DNA from: Chondrosia reniformis | Taxonomy: Eukaryota > Porifera > Demospongiae > Chondrillida > Chondrillidae | DNA length: 64,000 nucleotides | Assembly (NCBI GenBank): GCA_947172415.1 | Contig: OX359195.1 | Coordinates: 5,989,501-6,053,500 of the forward strand | Direction: 5' to 3' | Shown here: positions 46,487 through 57,677 of the stretch, piece after piece | Position numbering within the stretch: position 1 is the first letter of the stretch | Layout of the letters: the number at the start of each line of letters is the position of its first letter | The notes under the pieces: generated by a model | Database searches by the model: none | The model's input: the letters and a program-made list of their open reading frames with translations, nothing else | What the model was told of the DNA's origin: nothing | Position numbers and translations under genes: made by a program

Positions 46487-49400
46487 ATGGCGGAGGGAGG
46501 ATATGACAGAATCGTTACCGAAGTCGAGAGTATAATTAGAAAACATCGTGCTAAACTTTTGGAACAGCTTAATGTAAAACAACTGGTGGACTACTTGTAC
46601 GAGAAGAAAATGGTGAACGGACCATTGATGGAGAAGATAGAAAAGGCAGACGTTCGACGAGAAAGCAATACAGTGTACATCGACCATCTCCGCTCTAGTG
46701 GCACAGTGTCCACTTTACAAAGGTTCGCTCAATTACTTGTTGACACCTCTGAAATACTCTGTAACGAAGTACACAGGGAATGGGGAACTATTTTACTGAA
46801 GGAAATTAAAAAGAAGAACGGAGGAGGGGCTGAGCGCCAAGAACAACTACGTAAGTAAGACTTTTGATTTAATAATGGTATACAGGACCCTTAGACACAA
46901 AGCGCATTAAAGGAGGGCGGTCTACCTCCTGGGTATCCGCCCCCTTTTGTTAATAGGGACGCCCGTATATTCTTTTCATTGGGGCTAAGTACACTACTTT
47001 CTCGCCCCCGCGCAATTATCGTCGGCTGGCAGGAAGTAGGGGATGCGGCAAGCCAGACTACATTGGGGCGAGCCTGAGCGAGCCCGTCGAACGCGGATGT
47101 TGTCTGTATATTATTACTATTATTATTATTACTATTTGAGTGCACCGTGTGCAGTTGCACATATACACTAAGGCTATATTGTGCCCCATGTAGCACTATA
47201 CAAAGCATACACAAACAAAATTGGATAGTTCTATACAATGTTCTGATTATATTTTGCATCAATACACCACATGCAATTGCTATATATCTTCATGCGACTA
47301 GTCTCCTTACGTAGCCCCATACCAACTTTGCATTCTCTCCATTCTCCAATAGTTGTGGTGCCATAGTGATTCCAAACCATACCATTCCTCCTTTTAAAAT
47401 TTCTCTCGACTCTCACCCTCTCCAACCAACAGAGGCCGCTATTTCCCTTCGAACTTGACTGACATGTATTAACCTGCCTGTCCCCCACAATTTCCTAATT
47501 CCCTTCCTTTTTAACTCCTGGTCTTTCTTCATGACCCCTGAACCCGTAACCGTCTCCACTTCTTTTTCATAATACCTTTTCCTAGCAGAAAAGGAATGGC
47601 TACGTTGTTCAAATGGGAGGGTAAAAGTTACAAAAAAAGAAGGATCATCCACCACTGCAGTGCCGGGTGGGACATATCCACAACATCCTGCTGAGCTTGC
47701 TCCCTATCCATCTGCATCTCCTACTCCTCTCCTCTTTTCCATGGGTCTTCCCACTGCTTTCTATCAGTACCTTCCACACCATGCATGGAAGTTTCCCTAT
47801 TCTCTACCCTCTATATACATGCACCCCCCACTCCACCATATGCCTGTCTTCCTTTTAAAGTAACTCCAAATGCCTGCATTTTCCAAGTGCACTTCACGAT
47901 ATCACATACAGTACCACATTTTTGTAACATTTTTACCCAAACGGCACCCCAAAGAAGGGCGCACTGCCCAGGTGGTAAGGTCCTGTATCAACCCTACAGT
48001 TAAGTCAGGTGATGTGACAAGCAGTGAAGCACCCTATAACTCCTCCATATACATATGGCTATATCAATTAGATATGGTAACATCACCTTCAAAAAGGTCA
48101 CCCCACATTTTGGCATAGATTCATATACTGGAAACACAACAATTGTTAAGCTTTACATACAAGGTCATTCCTTTTTCCTGGTTCTGTTTCGTTCCATTCC
48201 TGCTGTCATAGCTGGCCACTTAGAAATGTAGACTCACATCCAGAACTTACACATGGCAATGCTGTTTTTTTCTGGCCATCCCTACTCTCTGATGGATACA
48301 ATTTGTTTTTTGGAAATCCTTGCATTTTACAGCAATCAAAGCAGTCGAACTATGCTGTCCATAAAAATGTGATTTGACACAAATGCACCTGTCTTCAGTA
48401 TAATTATCCATTCTATATATACAGAAAGAGATACCTTAAGTCTGTTGGATTTTCTACAAGGTTATATATAATTGTTCATAACATAACTGACTCCTGCGAT
48501 AGTGAAGAAAAAGCATATTGAAGAAAAATGAAAGGTTGACATTTTGTTACATTTTAGTTGCTTTATTTGTATATTTCTGTATATTTTTGTGTACACTTCC
48601 TACTTTTGATGGGCCTATATCTCTTAAAGTTTAAAAGATACTGCCTTGTAACTGTATGAACTGTATATTATATACGTACGTATGTTCTTAGCATCCATGT
48701 TAAACTGTATAAATATACAAAACTATATACACATGATGGCCTATAGTAGTGATAAGCAGCCTTCTCACAGTGATGTAACAATTACTGTTGGTGATAAAGA
48801 GACTGATTCTGACAACAATCATTTGCGGTTAGACTGGCTGTCAATGAATAAAATAAGTTTGCTTGATTAAGATATTGTAGGATCATCACCACAGGAGAGA
48901 AATTAAATGATAAGCATGTCAATTTTGCCCAATTTTGCTCACAAAGATATTCAAGGACTGACATCTACCTCTAACCAGTAGGCCTGGATGACAATAGCAT
49001 CCAATGACTTGCAGATCATACATACACGATATATATATAGTCACTGGAATGTTGCAACAACCATTGGCTGCACTAACAAAGTGCTGATTTTTGATACTCT
49101 CTACTCCACCGTTGACAAGCAGACTAAAGAACTGATATTGAAGAAATTTGGAGTGTAGCAGATCAGGATGGAGAAAGCACCAGAGCAGAAAGGTTTTAAA
49201 GATTGTGGTGTGTTTGCCATAGCTATTGCTACATCTCTTACACTCTCTGGATTAGATGGTGCAATGCTTTGAGAACACCTATTTCTTCTGCTTTGAGAAC
49301 ACCTACCCTACCATCAAAACCATACACCCATACAGAGTTCAAAACGCAGAGTTTGGGTTTGCTGCCAAGATCTTCAGCCCAATCCTTCTCCACACACCTG

Positions 49401-52400
49401 CACACCACACTCCTCACCTTCTCCCTGAGTTGTCCCCCTGACACTCCAGCCAGAGAGGCACAGCTGTATATAGTCATGCCACCCCATCCACTGACCTCTT
49501 CCCGGTGCCGTCAGAGCTGCATAAGCCAATCTCCATATCAGACGATGGTGATACCACTGGTCTGTCAATATTCTGTGCCAGAAAAGAATGCTTCCCAGCC
49601 CACAGACAATATTTCCATCTCTGCAAAAAGTGATGTCCTAGGATGGGTCCTGGGAACACAGAAGTAGAATCAGAAGGCTCTCAGCTGGACCTGCTCCAAG
49701 GATTCCAGGCATCTAAGGCATCCCCAAGCTTCAGCTCCATAAAGAAGTATAGATTGCACCATGGAATCTAACAACTTCTTGAAGGTACGGCCAAACAACA
49801 CCCCAACTGCAGACCAAGCCCCCCGGAGCAGGGAATCCAAGGCCCTTCTACCTGACACACTTCCAAAAATCATCAAAACCATCTCTCCAAATACACCTTC
49901 CTCTTTACTCTTTTCTCTTTTATCCTCTCTAGATCGACTCTGCAACCAGAATTTCAAACTGACCTCCTCAGCTTATAAGCTTGCATAGACAGCATCCAAC
50001 TTCACCTGATCGCCATTAATTGATTAGAACTCCTCAGTTTTCCAATCGATGGCAGCACCCTCACCAGACAGGTACACCGGTGAGGTTATAATGATTGTGG
50101 TGGAACTCATATGGTCATGAGAATACAAATTACAGTCAAACCTCGATAACGAGTACACCAGGGGACCATTGAAATTTGTACCTGTTATCAAGAGCACTTG
50201 TTAAGCAAAATTGACCTTATCTTAACGTTATGCCATACCGAAATTTGAAGTGATCTAACCAGCCTGTACTACACTTGAAATTGGAATGCCCGAGCTTCTT
50301 GGCTAAGCCTTTTCCAGAATTAATGTCCCAGAAAGTGGCATATTCAGACTCCTTGCTTGAGCGATCCACTTAATGAGCACTTCCTCTAGATCTTCGTACG
50401 CTGCTGTCCTGAAATGCTTTCGTCCAGGCTCGAACTTAGACTGTTCAAATGTCTCCTTAATCTTGTCCTTGTTCAAGATGGTCGTTAAGGTAGTCTTGGC
50501 AATACCGAACTTTTGTGCAATTTGTGTCTTAGTGGTGTTCTTCTTTTTGACAGCAGCTAAAATGTCCAATTTCTTGGACAGGGTTAGAGAAGATTGCTTA
50601 GCAGCTGTAGCTGGTAACAAATGAACAGCGGCTAGAAGTGTACGTGTTAACTGTTCCTAAATATATGTGAAAAAGGTTGGCGAGGAATGCAGACTTGTAC
50701 GTACTAACCGAGATTTCGTGTTAACTGTGTTCGTCCTAAGCAGACTTTATTTATACACATTTATATGGTAACAACGCTGGGGACTGAACATATGTTTGCC
50801 TTAACCGGTCTTATGCGTTAACCGTGTTCGCGTTATCGAGGTTTGACTGTATTAATATTACTGAACGTTACAAAGTGGCATGTAGGACATGCATAGTGAA
50901 TGCCTACGTATGTGAGGCATATGAAAGACGTTTCTAGGTAATGACAAAGCTGCAGTATCTAAATCCACTGATGGACATGTCTGAGCATTGCTGTAATCAT
51001 TATGCCTGCCAAGCTGAAATCATCCAGTTGGCACTTGCATTTTTAGTAGGGTGCTAGCATCATCTCCACCTTTATTTGCTCAACTTGAACATTATCATTT
51101 AGCTGCATGCTTCTGGACTTTCTTGGCATATCAATTTGTCAGTGCAATTTGCTGGGAAATATAATGGAATGGGTTAGTCTGTCCTTTAAAACAATCAACT
51201 GTAGGATGTGTTTGTCCAGCCTCAGTGCCTCTAGCTCTCTTCTGTGATATGTGAAAGCGCCCGAGCAGATAGTAATATTGTACTCCCAAGCATGGTATAT
51301 ATGTAATTGTGTACTTACTTTAGACAAATATTTTGATGAATTGTTGTTGATCATTTGAATTCATCATTATCCTTTAATATAATGCATATTGATAATTCAT
51401 ATAATACCTTTTTGTCTTTTTTGTTTTTTATAAAAAGCCTATTTACAACAAGTAATTTGAGTTAAGAAAACTTCTGGGACTGCACTCGAATTACTGCTGC
51501 TGCTTTGTTGGGCTTGTATACATTGTTTAATCTTAATCTTAACAATTCTGAATGTTTAAGTGTCCTCAAAATTGTAATATACTATAGAAAAGCTTATGCA
51601 CGTATATCGAAATATATATATATATCACTCCATAACTAGCAGCACCATTTAATTTTAATTTCTTATTTTGTATTTAGCACCTACTCCTTTGAAAAACCTT
51701 GATATCATGCTAAACAACGAATACATGAGGATTAAGGACAAGTTTCGTGATGCTTATAAAGTAGGTCCACCTTCTCTAGAAGATCTGAAGACATATTGCT
51801 GTGACCAGATAGAATCTCTGTGTGAATCTAAAATATTGCCAAAACGCACCAAAGCAAAATACATCAAAGCAGCAAAGGACATTGAGCAATGTAACGATCT
51901 GAAGAAGCTGCTTCGCATATTATTCTTTCGTTTGAATAAATGGATCAGTTTTGAGTTTCTGGAGCGAGTTGTGGATTACTTTAAACTGGCACTTGAATCA
52001 GTGGCCAAAGAAATAGAAGACTACAAGGTATGATAATTTAGCTGTCACTGATTTATGAACCATAACATTAATGAGTATGATCAATGTTTTGTAATGTATA
52101 CTGTATAATCTATCAAGTTCCAAAAAAGTCTCAAATAATATTATAGTTTATTGTTGAATGTACAGATCAAATTGAAGCCTTTTATGGAAAAAAGGTTGAC
52201 TAAAATACACGAGCTACAACAGATCCACAAGGAGGAGTGTGAAAATGAAGAAGGATTCCTAAAACTAGCTGTACACTATGGACTGGATGCAGGTGGTTTG
52301 CGAGTGAAAGATTTGTTAGAAGAGCGAGACTTTCTTGCTGACAGATTGGAGATTCCTAGATGCTTATTGATTCCCCAGACATGGATGAGGGGAAACTCCA

Positions 52401-54646
52401 TCACAATAGTGTATTGGACATTGGAGGAACTCAAGGAATCAGTCACTAAACAAATCAGGGTTAAGAAATCAGAGCTGATAGCTCACAAAATTGAATGGAT
52501 CCAATTAGGGAGTCTAGATCGTATTGTGATTGATCATCACACAATGTTTGAAAACATGGTATGTGTTCCTTATTTACGTATATAACTACATTCCTATATA
52601 GTCAACTACAATAGGAATAGCAATCGTATATATATAGCTATAGCTTGCATACATCCAATCTTCATATAAAAATTAACAATTTAATGATTATAGACAGCAT
52701 TTCCATTAATAATAAAAAATATACTAAATAAAAAGGCTTCCTAATTTAAAAATTGCATGCAAAATTCTGAACAAACCTTTTAAATGACTGTTTATTATCA
52801 GCCAAGTGACTGTAGTCTTATCTTGGCTAGGAAACCAATGTCCTATTAAAGTGGCAACCAGTGACTCACCACTGATGAATCCTAAAAGGGGGGAAGTAGC
52901 TGTTTGTTGTTCTTTGATGATGTTTTCCATCTGGGATGACTGGGAAGCACTAGTTGCTAAACGAATAGAACTTCACTATAACCAATTAAGGTAGACTTAG
53001 TCACTTGCATGGTGGATTCAGCATAAAATTTACTTACATTGTTCATTGTAGTGATTATATATACGTATGACATATCCACTCAAGAGAATGTGTGATTTTC
53101 TTGTTTATAGATACATGCAACAGTTGGTGATATAATGATTTCTCCAGAAGATTCATCAATTCTGACAATTGGTCCTTTTGGTCATGGTAAAGCCACTTTT
53201 TTGCGTTTCTTTTGTCAGAATGAAGATGGTTTTAAAGCACCATACCAAATCCGAGGTGTTAAGAGGTTTAAAGAGAAGGTATACCACGTTTTCAAGACCC
53301 CAGGCTTTGAAGCACCAGCTGAATTAGATGAGGCTAAAATTGCTGAATTAGGCTTGAAATTCTTGGAGGAAGTTAAAAATGTCTTTGTGCAAGCAGGAGA
53401 AGCCATAACTGCACTATTTTTAGTGTACAATCCTCATGCTGGTGAGGTGTCCCATTCCATGGATCAACTGCTGCAAGCAGTCAAAATTTCTTGGAATCAC
53501 ACTATTTTGGTGGTTACACATGCATCTACGTTCTTGCCTGCAAAATCGGAACGAGATCAATATCAACGTTGGAATGCCTACTTGGAGAGTGATGGCTGCC
53601 CTAAATCCCTGAAAGAAATGGTAAAAAGAGTAAATAACCGCTGCCTACTGGTCGAATGTGTACCAACAAAGAATGAAAAATACTGCAATACTATGGCTGA
53701 GAGGTGTGTGGAAATGTTAGACCGTATTCAGAAGGATCATGGTGTTTACAGAAATAGTTTGTTTCTAAGTGCTCGTGAAGAGGCTTCAAAGAGGTTGCTC
53801 AAGTCCTATAAATCCTTTGCTAATAATGAGCAATTCAGAAAAGTGATAGATCAACAAAAGGAAGGTTTTAAGGACTTGAAGATGCAGGTAATGCAATTTC
53901 AAAAAAAATATCGAGCACTGATTCCTTTGGTCAAAGAAATAGCTAAGGAGTTTCAACATTTTCTTAAAATTGTGCAGTATGCTAAGAAAGGTGGTAAAAT
54001 TGCTGCAGTTACTGGCGTTGCAGGAGGCATTGGATTGGGGGTTTTGGGTGGCATTTTGGCACCATTTACTGCGGGAGCATCTTTAGGTCTCCTAATAGCA
54101 GGTGGAGTAGCAGCTGGGACTGGAATCGGAACCGGTGCAGTCGTATGGGGGATAACCAACCTTATAGAGAAGTTTGAGGAAGAAGATGTGATTAGAAAGG
54201 CCGAAGGTCCAGTCCGAGAGTATAGAGAAGATCTAATTGCCTTCTACGAGACTTACGATGTGGTGACAGCCAAACTAAAAGAGAGCATTATTAGCTTATT
54301 AGATGGTTCACAGATTGATGAAGATGCTTTTGTAGCTGCTATTTGCTTGGCTCTGGGTGTCAAGGAGAACGATGTCACTACTGCTTCAGATGTGATTCAG
54401 AAGATAATATTTTTTCATGTGTTTCGTGGGAATAATGAAGAATTAAAGCAATCATTAGGCAAAATAGCAGCCGGTTTTGGAGAATTTAATCAAAGTACCA
54501 GTGCAGCTGAAGTAGCTGCTCGTACCTTCCTCTTGGCTCACAAAGAAGGTATGCCAATTGACCACTACTTACTTGAAGCTATCAAATTAATGGAGATTGA
54601 ACTGGAAGCATTGGAAAATTTGAGTAATTTGAGTAATTTGAATTAA
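46487..54646 (+). CDS. Array unit D: CARD - helical region - degenerate AIG1/GIMAP-like GTPase - APOL-like segment
   Basis: Exons 46487-46850, 51678-52027, 52166-52558 and 53111-54646 join in phase (1, 0, 0) into 880 residues. Residues 1-121 are the CARD-like domain, 122-369 the same helical region as in the Kelch units. From about 378 a P-loop-like segment ([18 protein letters not shown]) and AIG1-type spacing follow, with KTPGF where DTPGF is expected and VVTHAS as a possible G4. The usual S/T after GK is A and the G3 aspartate is K, so GTP hydrolysis is doubtful. Residues about 663-720 are a glycine-rich hydrophobic hairpin with [18 protein letters not shown], resembling the apolipoprotein-L membrane segment. 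The last module is on one 512-codon exon. Intron 1 (4.8 kb) is full of transposon debris. A membrane-acting immune effector is plausible but inferred. Confidence 0.75.
46851..48880. other. First part of unit D intron 1
   Basis: 46851-47150 is also present after the unit F CARD exon. 47231-47655 carries overlapping minus-strand frames and 47660-47863 a Pro/His-rich plus-strand frame ([19 protein letters not shown]); neither matches a family I know. Higher GC than surroundings suggests inserted material. No exon of unit D recognised here. Confidence 0.4.
48890..49240 (+). pseudogene. Decayed Ulp1-type (C48) cysteine protease from a DNA transposon
   Basis: Fragments in one direction read [56 protein letters not shown], then [17 protein letters not shown]. 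These are the histidine (HW) and cysteine (DCGVFA) surroundings of Ulp1-like proteases carried by some DNA transposons. Several stops and a frame change interrupt it, so it is dead. Confidence 0.7.
49230..49960 (-). mobile_element. LINE reverse-transcriptase C-terminal fragment
   Basis: Minus-strand frames read [20 protein letters not shown] and [12 protein letters not shown], the segment after the RT domain of many non-LTR elements (PILLYGxExW ... LExxQ). A further frame at 49238-49477 probably continues it after a frameshift. Higher GC than host sequence. Decayed copy in unit D intron 1. Confidence 0.65.
50133..50849 (-). mobile_element. pogo/Tigger-type element with partial transposase
   Basis: Terminal inverted repeats 'cagtcaaacctcgataacg' and 'cgttatcgaggtttgactg' are flanked by TA (50131-50132 and 50850-50851). 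On the minus strand 50620-50303 encodes about 105 residues: [20 protein letters not shown] and [19 protein letters not shown] form the psq helix-turn-helix, followed by [20 protein letters not shown], the start of the CENP-B second HTH. The DDE catalytic domain is absent, so it is a deletion derivative of 717 bp. Confidence 0.9.
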
Positions 54647-54703
54647 TCATGCAGTAGTAGCATAACTAAACTTTGTATATGCACTGGCATAAATTTAAAC
54701 CTT

Positions 54704-54709
54704 AATAAA
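54704..54709 (+). terminator. Polyadenylation signal of unit D
   Basis: AATAAA 58 bp after the stop codon on the same strand. Confidence 0.6.
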
Positions 54710-54724
54710 CATTAAAATATTTTA

Positions 54725-54908
54725 TAAATAGCTGAACTATATACGTACATGCATAAACTTATTTTTTGTAATTAAGTTTTTGTAGTATCAAGTTAATTCA
54801 TTACTGCTAGTGACAACTTTATAAATGGCTAACTATATACATGCATAAACTTATTTTTGTAATTAAGTTTTTGTAGTATCAAGTTAATTCATTACTGCTA
54901 GTGACAAC
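54725..54908 (+). repeat. Direct tandem duplication of about 90 bp
   Basis: Two near-identical copies of a block running from 'aactatatac' through 'gtaattaagtttttgtagta' to 'tgctagtgacaac', directly downstream of unit D. Confidence 0.85.
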
Positions 54909-54969
54909 AGTACACCAGAAATTAAAATGTGCTGTTACTCTGAAAATGGAAAGATATGAAGCTATATAT

Positions 54970-55427
54970 AAACTTTCAAAACAAATAATAACAAGAAAAA
55001 AGGAGCAATACAAGTTAAATAAAAACATTCAAAAATGAAGTTAAAAGTAGGGATGGCACTATAACAGTGATTGGCACATCTAGAAAAAGTAACGAAACAA
55101 GAAAGTGATCATATGGTAAGGCTAACATTGCAGAAGTGGCATATTGAAACTTAACTATACACATCACTTCTATGTTTGGGCGCATCATGGATATACTAGA
55201 AGTAGGGATCGATGCGCCCAAACATAGAAGTGATGTGTATAGTTAAGTTTCAATATGCCACTTCTGCAATGTTAGCCTTACCATATGATCACTTTCTTGT
55301 TTCGTTACTTTTTCTAGATGTGCCAATCACTGTTATAGTGCCATCCCTACTTTTAACTTCATTTTTGAATGTTTTTATTTAACTTGTATTGCTCCTTTTT
55401 TCTTGTTATTATTTGTTTTGAAAGTTT
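54970..55427. repeat. 458-bp near-perfect palindrome
   Basis: Arms of roughly 215 bp around a centre near 55198: 'aaactttcaaaacaaataat' at the left end is the reverse complement of the right end at 55427, and 'tagggatggcac' occurs inverted inside each arm. No coding capacity. It abuts element X-like sequence at its right end and looks like the hairpin head of a larger non-autonomous element. Confidence 0.85.
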
Positions 55428-56142
55428 TCTTGGCGAAATCTCGAAATAAAGTAGCAGAATAGACGATATAATCGAGAGCTCTAAATTAAAAAATGGCGTC
55501 CGAAAAGATCCCAAATTTGATAAGATGTTTTCTACCGTTCTTTAACATTCAGTTTATAGGATATTAAAGGGTCCATAATCGTTAAGAATACGACTGTATA
55601 TAGGCCCTGCAAAGCGACTAAGAAATTCGATCGCGGGTAACGGCAGTAAAACAAATATTACTCATTCGGGTTACTTATTTTATATACAGAGAATTTAAAA
55701 CTTAATTAAAAAATGGCGTTCAAAGAGGCCCTAAATTTGGCACTTTCAAAAGTAACAAGCTTCGGTTGGAGCGCGTTGAAATCTAGGGTAGCCTATTCCC
55801 TAGTTCGGAAACATTCATGACGATTTAGTATTTGTATGTACCTGCGTAAGTTCGCATGTTAGCGCTAGCTCATTTGAAAAAAGAAGAAGAAGAAGAAGAA
55901 AAAATGAGGAATTGCAGAATTTGGCCTATTTCGGTTTAACCACTTTGCGAAGGTTGTAGAGCATCGTAACATGTTTTGGCGTTTAGAAAAGCATGCAAAA
56001 ACGACTGCAAACACACGAATGCAACCGAAAATCTGAACGTTGTTGATTTATGAGGTGTTAATTGATAATACATTGAATAGGGCGGCCATGTTTTTTTTCG
56101 GCCATCCTACTTATAGAGTACTACCGTACTCTATGATATATA
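55428..56142 (+). repeat. Diverged X-type element body
   Basis: Begins 'tcttggcgaaatctcgaaat' as in element X, repeats an internal block ('aaaaatggcgtccgaaaag' and 'aaaaaatggcgttcaaagag'), and ends with 'gagtactaccgtactc' near 56116-56132. Confidence 0.65.
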
Positions 56143-56890
56143 TCAGAGAGTACGGTAGTACTCTCTATGTAGGGATGGTACTGGTTGTTTCGTTTTCCCC
56201 ATACATTGGTATAGGAGCGAAATTCCGAAATAGGCTGAAAATCGCCGAAACGAGACTATGTAGAGTTAAATGTAGAACAGCCATGCTATAAATTGGCCTT
56301 GAAGGCAAGCGACCGTGTATCGTTGGCAAATGAACGAACTTTGAAATCTCCCTTTTTCGTTTTCTTCTTCATCTTCTTCATCTTCTTCGCCCGCTGTAAC
56401 TAAAAAACGAAATAAGCCTTCGGACTACTTCATAAGCGAAAATACTCTAAATTTTCCGAGCTGTATTCGTTTGTAGAAGCGAGAGCGATAACGCTATTAT
56501 TGAGTATGACAGTTTTCATGGCCCCAGAGTCAAGACCTCAATAAATTCGCCATTTTAATGACGTCATATTCAGTCGAAAATTGCAAAACCAAAGTGGTTT
56601 AAAATACAATCAAATTCCTAGCTTATGCTCCATAAAAAGTACAGAAACTAGAGAACAATAAAAATTTTCTACAAAAATAGTGAAGATGTAGGGATGGCAC
56701 AAAAAGCAGAGAAACAAGAAAGGGATGTTACACAGTGAAGCATTAGCTATGCATGAATCCTACAAGCAAGGGTGTTGTATGATTCATGCATATATAGCTA
56801 ATGCTTCACTGTGTAACATCCCTTTCTTGTTTATGTGCTTTTTGTGCCATCCCTACATCTTCACTATTTTTGTAGAAAATTTTTATTTTT
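56143..56890. mobile_element. MITE-like element Y, second copy (inverted)
   Basis: Opposite-orientation counterpart of 6073-6828, beginning 'gagagtacggtagtactctc' and ending in the 230-bp palindrome 56657-56887 with 'tagggatggca' in each arm. Confidence 0.75.
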
Positions 56891-57137
56891 CTCTAGTTTA
56901 TATAGGTCTCCATTTGGTAGAAAATGGAGGACAAAGTTTGCATATAAAATGCCATAGGACTATAGAAAAGCTATAGTAAATTTAAATTTATATTGAAACC
57001 AATTGCAAGTGTTATGTTATATTGATAAAAATTATCATGCAGATCACTGTGAAACCGACATACATGTGTATGACAAACGTCTGGCGAAATATTGCTTAAT
57101 TAAAGTTGCAAAATAATCAAGATATAATGATCCCCAG

Positions 57138-57676
57138 GCATTTTACGTAGCTACACTTTTTTCACACTTAATCAATATAATATATGTAATTTGGCAGAGT
57201 GGATCTATGGTATAATATGAGTGATATGAAGATATAGTGTGTCCTTTTAGTTTGACATTTTGAACATCTATAGAATTGTAGTTTGTATGACTTTTGTCAA
57301 CTCTGAGAAGCTTCTTCATTGACCTCAAATGGAGAGATTAACCACTTAAACACTAAGTTCAACACAGAAGATTCTTTTTCTGTATATCCTCTTGCCATTC
57401 CTTAGCTGATGGTGAGGTTAAGCGAGGAAAGTGAGTGCTGTCAACGCCTCCAAGCCTACATTGAGAGCTTGCTTATCAATGTTATGAATAAACATCCTGA
57501 ATTACTGGAAGTCAAGACTTCTAAATAGTAATTTAGTAATTTTATTATATACAATACAGTTTTAGTGTAACTTTCTCCCTTTTTTAATATTGTAAGTATG
57601 TTTATATATGTATGTAAATTTCTGTGCAGTAACTTAATACGTACCTGGTTCCAAGTAAATGATACACACACATATA
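57138..57676 (+). pseudogene. Duplicated last exon and 3' region of the Rab11-FIP gene
   Basis: Matches 26452-26980 with few differences. 57406-57528 keeps the whole 41-codon final exon open (VRLSEESECCQRLQAYIESL ... then stop) and the acceptor 'cttag'. No other FIP exon is nearby, so it cannot make a FIP. It ends at 'acacacatata' and runs straight into array unit E. Confidence 0.85.
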
Positions 57677-57677
57677 A

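Noticed and set aside
52806-52994. Frame between helical exon 2 and the GTPase exon of unit D as an extra exon
   Set aside because: Skipping it keeps phase 0 from 52558 to 53111, and no acceptor/donor pair joins it in frame convincingly.
53953-54159. Minus-strand Pro/Ala-rich frame
   Set aside because: Reverse reading of the Gly/Ala-rich hydrophobic segment of unit D.
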